Positions 35,523-42,873 of a stretch of 64,000 bases of DNA are shown piece by piece. Each line of letters opens with the position of its first letter. Position 1 is the stretch's first letter. The position numbers were made by a program, and so were the translations under genes. The notes below the pieces were generated by a model, which was not told the DNA's origin, did no database searches, and saw nothing but the letters and a program-made list of their open reading frames with translations. The stretch covers positions 1 through 64,000 of the forward strand of contig JAEUWD010000051.1 of the NCBI GenBank assembly GCA_016786485.1, given 5' to 3'. This DNA is from Bacteriovoracaceae bacterium. GTDB taxonomy: Bacteria > Bdellovibrionota > Bacteriovoracia > Bacteriovoracales > Bacteriovoracaceae.

Positions 35523-38299
35523 TTAGTAAAAAATGATTGGTCAGATGATTTTTGGATAAGTTCCTTATAGGCACTTGAATCATCTTCAGATTCCATTTGG
35601 CCAATATCATCTTCAGATTTTTCTTCGTTTTGAACTTCAACTTTTTCAACTGAAGCTGGTTCGCGTTTTTGAACTTCTTCAACTTTTACGACATTCGATG
35701 AACCAAAAGCACACTGGCTAATTTCAGATGCAATCTTCGCTACATTCGCATCTTGTTGCGGAATATTGCTATTCTTTTGAATATAATGATCTTTTCCTGA
35801 AATACGGATGTGTAACGTATCAGCTGGAGAGGCAACTCGTGAGCAAAAATCAGAAGCTTTAAATTCGCTTAATTTATCTTGGTCAAAGACAACATGGAGA
35901 GTGTTATCAGCTTGTGATAAACCCACGGCAAATGCTTCACCATTAGAGATATCGCGCTCAAGTACAGCGAGATAGTTAGCGTTATTTGATGTTTTCACTA
36001 AGTAAGCTTTGTTTTGACTAGCTTGTGCATTTGATGAAATGTTTTGTTGATGGCCAACGCTAGCAGAAGAGTTATTTTCGGCCGAACCATTCGCACCTAA
36101 TTCGATGCTTCCGCCATTTAACGAGCCTGAAGCAGGGGAGCGGTAAGTTCCATTAGCACCAGAAACGCTGCCGACATTTTGTCCACCCATGGCAGCTTGA
36201 GCAATTTTCTTGGCTTCATATTCTTTTAATTTCTTTTCAGCATCGGCCACTCTCACGTCTGCTGATTCTTTAGCGTCAACGCGCTTTTCAACATCGTCAC
36301 GTAATCTTTCTAATTCTTTTTGCATTTCTTCACGTAGTCGCTTGTACTCAGCAAGTTCTGCTGAAATAGCTTTATCGTCTTTCTTCTTAAGTTGTTCTTC
36401 TAAATCTCTGATACGGCTGTCTGATTCATTAAGCGCATCTTGCATATTGTTGACAACACTATTTACTTGGTCAGCATTTTTAATTTTATCTTGATGCTCA
36501 GTCACACGAGAAGATACCTGGCTTGCCATTGCATCATAATTTGATGCTCCAAAGTTTTGGAAGTTTGGTTGGGTGTTGTTTTGGTTATGCGCTGTCGCAT
36601 TATTAGCATTTTGATTTTCTGTGTAGGATTTGCTCACGTCAGAAAGCTTCTCACTCGCTACATTTGGCGATATCCCAAGAAGGTCACGATAATCAACCGA
36701 GTCGTTTTTATCATTATTGTTCTTCTTTTCTTCAAAAATGTTTTTCTTTTCTGCATGGTCAGATGCTAAGTAGACTTTGTAAGCCTCAGCTATTTTCTTT
36801 TCTTCGTCACTAAGCCCTAATCCTGCAATTAAATTTTCAATTGCTTCAACGCTATGAGTGTTTTTAAGTTTATTGCAGATGACATTGTTGAATTTTGTAA
36901 ACTTTGCGAACTCATAATCTTTTGACTCTTCTGGGTTAACTTTTAAGGATGAGTGAATGGTGTTGTTGAGAATAGTATAACGAGCATCATTGATGGAACA
37001 TTTATTCATTTTCTCATCAACTCTTTCTAAGTTTTTTTCCTTGCAAAGATAGACAAGTCCTTGCTCTAATTCTTTGTTACCAAGGTCATTATAAGCTCCC
37101 AAAATAAAAGGTACCGCTTCCCTGTCAGCTCCAAATGTTAATGACTTGCCACAACTAGCATCTGCAAAAGTTCGTATCGTTTTGTTACACTTCTCAGTAT
37201 AATCCTCGACCAGTTTTTCTTGTGAACGTGGACTAAATAGTGACTTATAAGCTGTAAGTACATCTTTGCTTGAGATGTTCTTAGCTGGTATATCCTTGAT
37301 GTTCTTATGAACATCTTCAAAGTTTTTATGATCATCAGAATCGAGCTCAATCCCAAGATCGTGAGGATTAATATCAATACTTCCTTTGATGTTAGTATTT
37401 AATTCATTCATTATATTAATGATTTTAAATTTCGTAGGTGTAAGGCAAATATTGTCGGATGCTTTCATTTTTTTACTGTTTTCTTCACCAAAGGCAGCTT
37501 TAATACTTTCTTCTTTGCTAATAATCCCTTCATATTCTAGTTCAGATTGAGCAAGATATTTATTTCGATATTCTTGTTGCATTTTTTTAAAACTCACTTT
37601 GCCAGTGTCATCTAGGTATTTTAAATTTTTAGCATCTTTTGTGAACTTAAAAACGCCCCATTTACTATGGCATTGTAGATTATCTAGCATTGAGATTTGT
37701 TCGATACATTGTCTTTGTATTTTTTGATGATCAGTTTTTGAAAATTTAGTATTATTAAAAGCGGCAGAATTTTCAAAACTATTAATAATACTATCTAATG
37801 CCGTTTCAAAATTTTTATAAATTGAATGGAAGTAGAGTTGTTGGTAAGCTTCTTTCGCCTCTTTTTCGTTTTGATTTCTTCCAAATTTATCAATTCTAGC
37901 AAGTAACGAATTTGATTTATCTGAGGTTTTTAAGCAGTCACAAAATTTCTCATAAGAAACAGTTCGAATAGAGCCGTCTTTTGATATTTTTTTTACGTCA
38001 CATAGCTCTTCTTTTGATGAATCGATAAACTGCTTATTATCAAGAATATCTAAAAGATTACTTAGATCACATGGGCCTTTGACTGGAGTAGGTGTGTCAT
38101 TTTTTTTCGCCCCAAATTTCCTCTTGTTATCTGCGGGATTCGGTCCCATCATTTTGGCAACGTACTTATTCATGTAAAGGTCTTTTTCAAAGCGATGGAT
38201 TTCACACTGCTCTTTCACTGTTTTAATGAATTCTACTTTTTGCTGAGCAAAGCTTAAATTTGGAAGAAGATAGAGAGATAGTAGTATTATATATCTCAT
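35519..38299 (-). CDS. Large secreted coiled-coil protein of unknown function
   Basis: A 926-residue exported protein (signal peptide MRYIILLSLYLLPNLSFA). Residues ~20-500 are charged and mostly helical with several cysteines (CNKTIRTFADASCGK, for example). An Asn/Gln-rich linker (~560-590) precedes a strong coiled coil at ~625-715 (SRIRDLEEQLKKKDDKAISAELAEY...). A Ser/Gly/Asn-rich linker follows, then a small C-terminal domain (~770-870) and an acidic Glu/Ser tail. No family recognised. It starts inside the stop of the 234-residue gene (ATGA), and its 3' end overlaps the convergent Gly-rich gene by 4 bp. Envelope location is inferred from the signal. Confidence 0.65.
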   Translation of the reverse strand: MRYIILLSLYLLPNLSFAQQKVEFIKTVKEQCEIHRFEKDLYMNKYVAKMMGPNPADNKRKFGAKKNDTPTPVKGPCDLSNLLDILDNKQFIDSSKEELCDVKKISKDGSIRTVSYEKFCDCLKTSDKSNSLLARIDKFGRNQNEKEAKEAYQQLYFHSIYKNFETALDSIINSFENSAAFNNTKFSKTDHQKIQRQCIEQISMLDNLQCHSKWGVFKFTKDAKNLKYLDDTGKVSFKKMQQEYRNKYLAQSELEYEGIISKEESIKAAFGEENSKKMKASDNICLTPTKFKIINIMNELNTNIKGSIDINPHDLGIELDSDDHKNFEDVHKNIKDIPAKNISSKDVLTAYKSLFSPRSQEKLVEDYTEKCNKTIRTFADASCGKSLTFGADREAVPFILGAYNDLGNKELEQGLVYLCKEKNLERVDEKMNKCSINDARYTILNNTIHSSLKVNPEESKDYEFAKFTKFNNVICNKLKNTHSVEAIENLIAGLGLSDEEKKIAEAYKVYLASDHAEKKNIFEEKKNNNDKNDSVDYRDLLGISPNVASEKLSDVSKSYTENQNANNATAHNQNNTQPNFQNFGASNYDAMASQVSSRVTEHQDKIKNADQVNSVVNNMQDALNESDSRIRDLEEQLKKKDDKAISAELAEYKRLREEMQKELERLRDDVEKRVDAKESADVRVADAEKKLKEYEAKKIAQAAMGGQNVGSVSGANGTYRSPASGSLNGGSIELGANGSAENNSSASVGHQQNISSNAQASQNKAYLVKTSNNANYLAVLERDISNGEAFAVGLSQADNTLHVVFDQDKLSEFKASDFCSRVASPADTLHIRISGKDHYIQKNSNIPQQDANVAKIASEISQCAFGSSNVVKVEEVQKREPASVEKVEVQNEEKSEDDIGQMESEDDSSAYKELIQKSSDQSFFTN

Positions 38300-39000
38300 T
38301 TTCGAGACTCGTTTTTAGCTTCGTATTTCGTTTTAAGCTGAGGGTATTCCTCGTATATGACTTCACGGTTTTCTGTTAAAAATTTTATAGAGAAGTGGTC
38401 GAGTTTATCAGGATTATTATTAATCTGATCGTTGAGCCAGTCTATGTAGTACTGTTGTTTTCCTGCGATTGGAAATTTGGTGGTGAGAATATCGTATGAA
38501 AAAGCTCCTGATAGAAAAAAACGATAAAATGTGGTTTTTATACGTGATAGAGCCATATATTCGATAAAGGTTCGTTTCCCCATGAGAAGGTGAAGAGTCG
38601 TTCCTTCCGGGCATGTTAAATTTAGAAAATCGACAGCTTGAAGGTAATCATCAATTTTCTTTAAAACCTTCATAATATTTTCTTCTGATAGATCTTTAAG
38701 CACCACTTTTTCATCCAGACCAAGGCCCAAATTTAAAATTTTCTTTTCTAAATGTGTCAAAATAAATGAATTTTGACCTTCAGTTAACACGGTATGATTA
38801 TCAACGTGAATTGCACTACAATATTCATGAATATAAACTTTGAACTGTAATTCTTGGGCTTCTAGCTTCTCCACTTCCTCCAACCCAGACAACTTGCTAC
38901 CGCAATTCATGCAGTCTTTTTTGGTGTTACTGGCGAGCTCAAAGGCGCTAACGTTCAGCATGGAAACTCCAACCATTAATATTACTAACCACTTCATCAT
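38296..39000 (-). CDS. Secreted protein paired with the large coiled-coil protein
   Basis: A 234-residue exported protein with signal peptide (MMKWLVILMVGVSMLNVSAFE) and AGGAG 4 nt before ATGATG. A CMNCGSKLSGLEEVEKLEAQEL stretch just after cleavage (two Cys in CxxC) and two further cysteines suggest disulfides. The rest is helical. Upstream partner of the 926-residue protein with a 4-nt overlap, so they are likely made in stoichiometric amounts and may interact. Function not recognised. Confidence 0.6.
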   Translation of the reverse strand: MMKWLVILMVGVSMLNVSAFELASNTKKDCMNCGSKLSGLEEVEKLEAQELQFKVYIHEYCSAIHVDNHTVLTEGQNSFILTHLEKKILNLGLGLDEKVVLKDLSEENIMKVLKKIDDYLQAVDFLNLTCPEGTTLHLLMGKRTFIEYMALSRIKTTFYRFFLSGAFSYDILTTKFPIAGKQQYYIDWLNDQINNNPDKLDHFSIKFLTENREVIYEEYPQLKTKYEAKNESRK

Positions 39001-39113
39001 AAGCTCCTACGGACTCTTTTCGTCTTATTTGATAAATAACTTAAGTCGAAAATGAGTAATTTCGTCGGCTTATCTCGCCGGATAAGGCTAGTTATATTGG
39101 GTGCTTAGCTGCC

Positions 39114-39151
39114 TTGTATTGTTTGCAGAGTTATGTTATAATTGTTATAAC
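39114..39151 (+). promoter_or_regulatory. mazEF promoter with palindromic operator
   Basis: A -35 TTGTAT (39114-39119), 17 bp spacer and a perfect -10 TATAAT (39137-39142). The -10 lies inside a perfect inverted repeat GTTATAA-TTG-TTATAAC (39135-39151), about 12 bp before the antitoxin start. A palindrome over the -10 is the expected place for autorepression by a MazE-type dimer. Confidence 0.7.
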
Positions 39152-39162
39152 TTGAGGCTATT

Positions 39163-39384
39163 ATGAAGCTAAAACTGCAGCAAATTGGTAATTCGGTAGG
39201 CGTTATTATACCGAAAGAGGAAATCACGAAACGCAATTATCAGTTAGGTGATTTTGTCGAAATTGAATTTTCTGACGATCCATTTTGGAAAAAACTCGAT
39301 AAATATTCTAAAAAAACTCGCCAAGAAATTGATAAAAACGATAGTTTGAGCGCCGACGATTTGAAAGAATGGGATGACATTTGA
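39163..39384 (+). CDS. MazE-like AbrB-fold antitoxin
   Basis: A 73-residue antitoxin. The swapped-hairpin AbrB/MazE DNA-binding start is visible in KLKLQQIGNSVGVIIPKEEITKRNYQLGDFVEIEF. The C-terminal half is acidic (DKNDSLSADDLKEWDDI), as expected of the disordered toxin-binding tail. Its stop overlaps the TTG start of the toxin. The promoter just upstream carries a palindrome over its -10, consistent with autoregulation. Confidence 0.85.
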   Translation: MKLKLQQIGNSVGVIIPKEEITKRNYQLGDFVEIEFSDDPFWKKLDKYSKKTRQEIDKNDSLSADDLKEWDDI

Positions 39385-39716
39385 AAATAGGTGATATCGT
39401 TCATTTAAATTGGACACCTCAAAGTGGAAATGAAATGGCCAAAAATCATTATGGTGTGATCTTAAGTTGCTCAGAATTTAATCAACTCATCCCGCGCGTA
39501 ATGGTCGCTCCAATTACGTCGAAGTTCCATGAAGCTTACAGTCCTTTAAGAGTAGATTTAAATTCAATTAATAAAAAAGTAGAAGGATATATATGTATCG
39601 ATCACTTAAGAGCGATTGATCCTGAAACTCGTAATCTAAAATTAATTGGTGATGAAATCAGTTTTCCATGCCGTGAGCAATGTCGATTTGTACTGAAAAA
39701 AATTTTTTCAGTCTAG
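39381..39716 (+). CDS. MazF/PemK-family endoribonuclease toxin
   Basis: A 111-residue toxin. The family pattern IGDIVHLNWTPQSGNEMAKNHYGVILS (MazF 'GDIv-ldf-p--G-E--g-RP-lVlS') includes the conserved Gly-x-Glu. It is followed by APITSKFH...PLRV and YICIDHLRAIDPETRNLK, matching the 'v-vdqvrtvd' strand. The usual 'RP' before the VLS strand is HY here, a minor deviation. TTG start overlapping the antitoxin stop by 4 nt (TTGA), with no independent RBS, so output depends on antitoxin translation. Expected to cleave mRNA when released; sequence specificity unknown. Confidence 0.85.
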   Translation: MKIGDIVHLNWTPQSGNEMAKNHYGVILSCSEFNQLIPRVMVAPITSKFHEAYSPLRVDLNSINKKVEGYICIDHLRAIDPETRNLKLIGDEISFPCREQCRFVLKKIFSV

Positions 39717-39728
39717 AAAGTAAAAAAT

Positions 39729-40370
39729 ATGATTGATATATCTAAAATTGAAAACATTATCTTCGACCTTGGTGTAGTTATCATCAACCTGGACTTCTCT
39801 CGCACGATAAAAGCCTTCGAGCAAAAAATCCCAAATTTAGATAAAAGAACCTTTCTAGGTAGTGAAAATCAAGACCCATTTTTTTCACAATATGAGGTTG
39901 GAAAAATTTCGACAGAAGATTTTTATAAAGCATTTTTGAATAAGTTTAAAACTAAGATGAGTTTGATTGAGTTTACTGAATGTTGGAATGCGATGATTTT
40001 GGATATTCCTCGAGCGAGAATTGAACTTTTAGAAAGATTGAAAAAAAGCGGAAAGCGAATTTTTCTTTTGAGTAATATAAATGCTTTACACGAAGATGCT
40101 GTAGAAAAAAGTTTTCAGATGTTGAAGATGAAGGGGAGTTTTCGTTCGTTATTTAATAACGCTTATTATTCTCACCACATTGGTCACCGAAAGCCGAGCC
40201 CTGAAAGTTATGAACATGTGATAAAAGAAAACAAACTCGATAAAACAAAAACTCTATTCATCGATGATATGTTTCCCAATATTGTAGCCGCAAGAAAAGT
40301 AGGGTTGAGTGCTTTTCATTTGGAAAAAGATTCGAAAATCGAAAAACTGGATATTTTTAATAATGAATAA
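39729..40370 (+). CDS. HAD-superfamily hydrolase, YihX-like
   Basis: A 213-residue HAD phosphatase. Nucleophile motif IIFDLGVVIINLD with Asp13, motif II FLLSNINALH (Ser/Asn), motif III Lys in GHRKPSPESYEHV and motif IV LFIDDMFPNIVAARKVG. A four-helix cap between motifs I and II makes it subclass IA, close to YihX/alpha-D-glucose-1-phosphatase and epoxide-hydrolase-N-like proteins. It follows the toxin by 12 bp and overlaps the flavin-reductase-like gene by 8 bp, so it may be co-transcribed with both. Substrate unknown. Confidence 0.85.
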   Translation: MIDISKIENIIFDLGVVIINLDFSRTIKAFEQKIPNLDKRTFLGSENQDPFFSQYEVGKISTEDFYKAFLNKFKTKMSLIEFTECWNAMILDIPRARIELLERLKKSGKRIFLLSNINALHEDAVEKSFQMLKMKGSFRSLFNNAYYSHHIGHRKPSPESYEHVIKENKLDKTKTLFIDDMFPNIVAARKVGLSAFHLEKDSKIEKLDIFNNE

Positions 40371-40899
40371 TTTAATTACAGATTCTTCGAATAAACTTTA
40401 TATTATTACTAGCTATTTTGAGGGCAAGCATTACGGCATGATTGCTTCTTGGATTTGCTTGGCTTCGTTAATGACTGAACAAGTGAGATTCATTTTGTGC
40501 TTGTCTAAGTTTAATCATTCGGCAAAAGCAATTTTGATAACTAAGAAATTTATTCTACAGGCGATAAGAGAAAGTGATTATGAAATGGCTTACATTTTTG
40601 GTGCAAAACATTCAGAAGAATTTGATAAGTTTGAAAACATCAATATAAGATTGCATGAAAGTGGGATAAAAATATGCAATAGAGATGCAAAGTTTATGAA
40701 CGTGAATGTTGAGCAAATTATGGACACTAAAGATCGATATATTTTGTATTGCGTAGGTAGCGAAAGTGGTGAGGATAATGAAAAATTTCCGCCTTTGACT
40801 CAAGAGAAATTTTTGAATTTTTTAAATGAAGAACAGGCAACTGTTATAAAAATGAAATTTAGTAAAGATATTTTAAAAGCCAATAGTGCCTTTGTATAA
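40363..40899 (+). CDS. Flavin reductase-like (FMN split-barrel) protein
   Basis: A 178-residue protein from the ATG at 40363, eight bases inside the HAD gene. The open frame begins 54 bp earlier, but that start would overlap the HAD gene by 62 bp. The N-terminal pattern LYIITSYFEGKHYGMIASWICLASLMTEQVRFILCLSKFNHSAKAIL...FILQAI matches the flavin-reductase-like domain ('g-mtaswv-slsp-p-v-vs--k-s-T---i---g-F'). FMN binding is probable; an electron donor or substrate cannot be inferred. AT-rich like its neighbours. Confidence 0.65.
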   Translation: MNNLITDSSNKLYIITSYFEGKHYGMIASWICLASLMTEQVRFILCLSKFNHSAKAILITKKFILQAIRESDYEMAYIFGAKHSEEFDKFENINIRLHESGIKICNRDAKFMNVNVEQIMDTKDRYILYCVGSESGEDNEKFPPLTQEKFLNFLNEEQATVIKMKFSKDILKANSAFV

Positions 40900-40902
40900 T
40901 TT

Positions 40903-41283
40903 CTATGTCAGTTCTCTTATGATTTTCCAAGGAAATTCTTTGCCCAGCACATTAGTAATGTATGGTTTAATTAAATGAGGTATGTCATTCTTTTCATAAC
41001 CTGTAACGTAATATAAAAATTGATACCCATTTTTTGAAAGTATCGACGCAATTTCCATCCCGCAATATTTATCTTCTTCTGAACTTAAATTTAAATCTAT
41101 AAAGAACAATGACTTTATCGAAGGTGGTGAGTTGGTGAGATGAGCAAGAAAATCTTCTTTATTTGAAAATGTATTCAAATTAATATGACTGCTTGGTTGT
41201 GATGCTTCATATTTCCATATTTCACGAATAAGTTCGTCATCATCAATTAAAAAAATTTCAAGTTCACTATATCGTAACGGCAT
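40903..41283 (-). CDS. Stand-alone response-regulator receiver domain
   Basis: A 126-residue single-domain receiver. Acidic pocket DDDE (14-17), phosphoacceptor Asp63 in FFIDLNL, switch Thr94 in YVTGYE and Lys115 in LGKEFPWK. No output domain. A hybrid kinase whose own receiver ends in the same style (ILPKNLIVHVPI) lies 1.6 kb away, so this may be its partner or diverged duplicate. The gene faces the flavin-reductase-like gene tail to tail (3 bp) and follows the cupin gene by 5 bp on the minus strand. Confidence 0.8.
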   Translation of the reverse strand: MPLRYSELEIFLIDDDELIREIWKYEASQPSSHINLNTFSNKEDFLAHLTNSPPSIKSLFFIDLNLSSEEDKYCGMEIASILSKNGYQFLYYVTGYEKNDIPHLIKPYITNVLGKEFPWKIIRELT

Positions 41284-41288
41284 AAATT

Positions 41289-41783
41289 CTAACTTATACG
41301 AATGTATTTTTTTATGATTTGTAATTTTTCGCTTTCAAAATTTTCAAATGTTGGTAGCTTGGCAAGTTCGAAATTACTTTGTGAATATGCAGGGAAAGTG
41401 TTTGTTCCTAAAAGTGCCCAGCGACCTCCTGTTTTGAGTCTTGCTCCTTGCCAGTAATGTGATGGAACAATAGTTTGGGGTTTGTGTAATTCAAAATTTT
41501 TATTACCTAGTTCAACAATATCAAAATGTGAGTCGTTAAAAACAAGTATTTCAATAGGATCGCCGGCATAAAAATGCCACATCTCATCACATTTAAGCTT
41601 ATGTAGTGCAGAGAAATGTTCTTCTGTTATGAAGTAATATATTGCACCAGCAATGGATTTTTTCACATTTGAAAAATCAATCATGAGCTTAGATTGATAG
41701 GTATTTTTATAAAATCCACCTTCTTCGGGTAATTCGATAAGGCCAAATTCTTCAATAATTTTTTTTTGTTCTTTGCTAAACAT
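41289..41783 (-). CDS. Cupin-fold protein, DUF985 family
   Basis: A 164-residue protein of the cupin_5/DUF985 type. Evidence: the N-terminal IEEFGLIELPEEGGFYKNTYQ, then SIAGAIYYFITEEHFSALHKLKCDEMWHFYAGDPIEILVF with the His/Glu metal-or-sugar-binding residues, and the C-terminal VPSHYWQGARLKTGGRWALLGTNTFPAYS. Members of this family are mostly uncharacterised and some bind sugars. The start lies next to the divergent binding-protein/kinase pair, and the receiver gene follows it 5 bp downstream. Confidence 0.85.
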   Translation of the reverse strand: MFSKEQKKIIEEFGLIELPEEGGFYKNTYQSKLMIDFSNVKKSIAGAIYYFITEEHFSALHKLKCDEMWHFYAGDPIEILVFNDSHFDIVELGNKNFELHKPQTIVPSHYWQGARLKTGGRWALLGTNTFPAYSQSNFELAKLPTFENFESEKLQIIKKYIRIS

Positions 41784-41820
41784 TTCTACCTATTACAAAA
41801 TGATTATTCCTATTAGAATA

Positions 41821-42873
41821 ATGTACATGAGGATATTATTAGTTAATAGTGGGTATTTTCTGAAAGTATTATTTGTTATCGTTAATTTGGCGTTCTCGAT
41901 AGAGTTATTCGCCAAATCTGTTGTTCTCATACAAAGCTATCCTGATGGTGTTTGGACTAAAGGAATAGTCAATGGAGCTACCGAAACCCTACAAAAGTTC
42001 TCATCTAATTTTAATATTATAAACTATGTATATGATTCAGAAATTTTAAGACATAAAGATTTTAAGGAGCAAGAAAAAGTAGTTACAGAAATACTCAATA
42101 AAATTAAGCAGGTAAATCCAAGCTATATCATTTTAAATGATGATGAAGCAGTAGAAAAGTTCATAAATAAGTTAGATCCAAAGCTTAACATAATTATAAA
42201 TGGAATTAATGACGTTCCGGAGAATATTCCAGGCGTAAAAAAGGAAAAATTGAATAGCTTATGTGGGATTATTGAAGATTTTCCAATTGAGCAATCAATA
42301 AGAATGATTACTCTTATGTCGAGTAAGATTAAGCAAATGTCCGTTATTTCCTCAAATAATATTTCTTCACAAATTGTTGCTAGGAAATTTGAAAAATTAC
42401 AAAAAGATAAAACACAGAAAATAAAATTAAGAAAAATTTATCTATCCGATAGTTGGGAAGAATGGAAAATCGCTTTAATGAAAATTAACAAAGTAGATGA
42501 TCTCACATGGATATTAGTTCCTTATGAAATAAAAAATAAAAAAAATATAAACATGTCATTGATAGATATAGCAAAATGGGTCCGAAAAAACGTCAGAATA
42601 CCAATACTTGGTATTCTGAGCATTAATACAAAGATGGGCTTTTTATCCGCGATTTCGATTGATCCTTATGGGCTTGGTCGGCAAGCTGCTGAAGTTGTAA
42701 TAAGGATGGAGCAATCTGAAACTTGCTCAAAAATTGGTTTTGAAAAATATAAATATTTAAATTTTGAGATAAATAAGGATGAAGTCAGAAGACTTGGTCT
42801 TAAGGTACCGAGTGAATTTATGGGTATCGCAAGGTTTATAGAAGATAAAGATTTAATTTTGGGTGAACGATGA
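41821..42873 (+). CDS. ABC-type periplasmic binding protein (TrpX/DUF534-like), sensor partner of the kinase
   Basis: An exported binding protein of about 350 residues. Start uncertain: I use the ATG at 41821 (MYMRILLVNSG); the frame opens at 41773 and no candidate has a good Shine-Dalgarno. The hydrophobic signal ends near ELFAKS. KSVVLIQSYPDGVWTKGIVNGATETLQKF, IINGINDVPENIPGV and ISIDPYGLGRQAAEVVIRM fit the PF04392-type 'ABC transporter substrate-binding protein' group. No transporter genes are nearby; instead the stop overlaps a sensor kinase (ATGA). It thus probably senses a ligand for the kinase. Confidence 0.75.
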   Translation: MYMRILLVNSGYFLKVLFVIVNLAFSIELFAKSVVLIQSYPDGVWTKGIVNGATETLQKFSSNFNIINYVYDSEILRHKDFKEQEKVVTEILNKIKQVNPSYIILNDDEAVEKFINKLDPKLNIIINGINDVPENIPGVKKEKLNSLCGIIEDFPIEQSIRMITLMSSKIKQMSVISSNNISSQIVARKFEKLQKDKTQKIKLRKIYLSDSWEEWKIALMKINKVDDLTWILVPYEIKNKKNINMSLIDIAKWVRKNVRIPILGILSINTKMGFLSAISIDPYGLGRQAAEVVIRMEQSETCSKIGFEKYKYLNFEINKDEVRRLGLKVPSEFMGIARFIEDKDLILGER

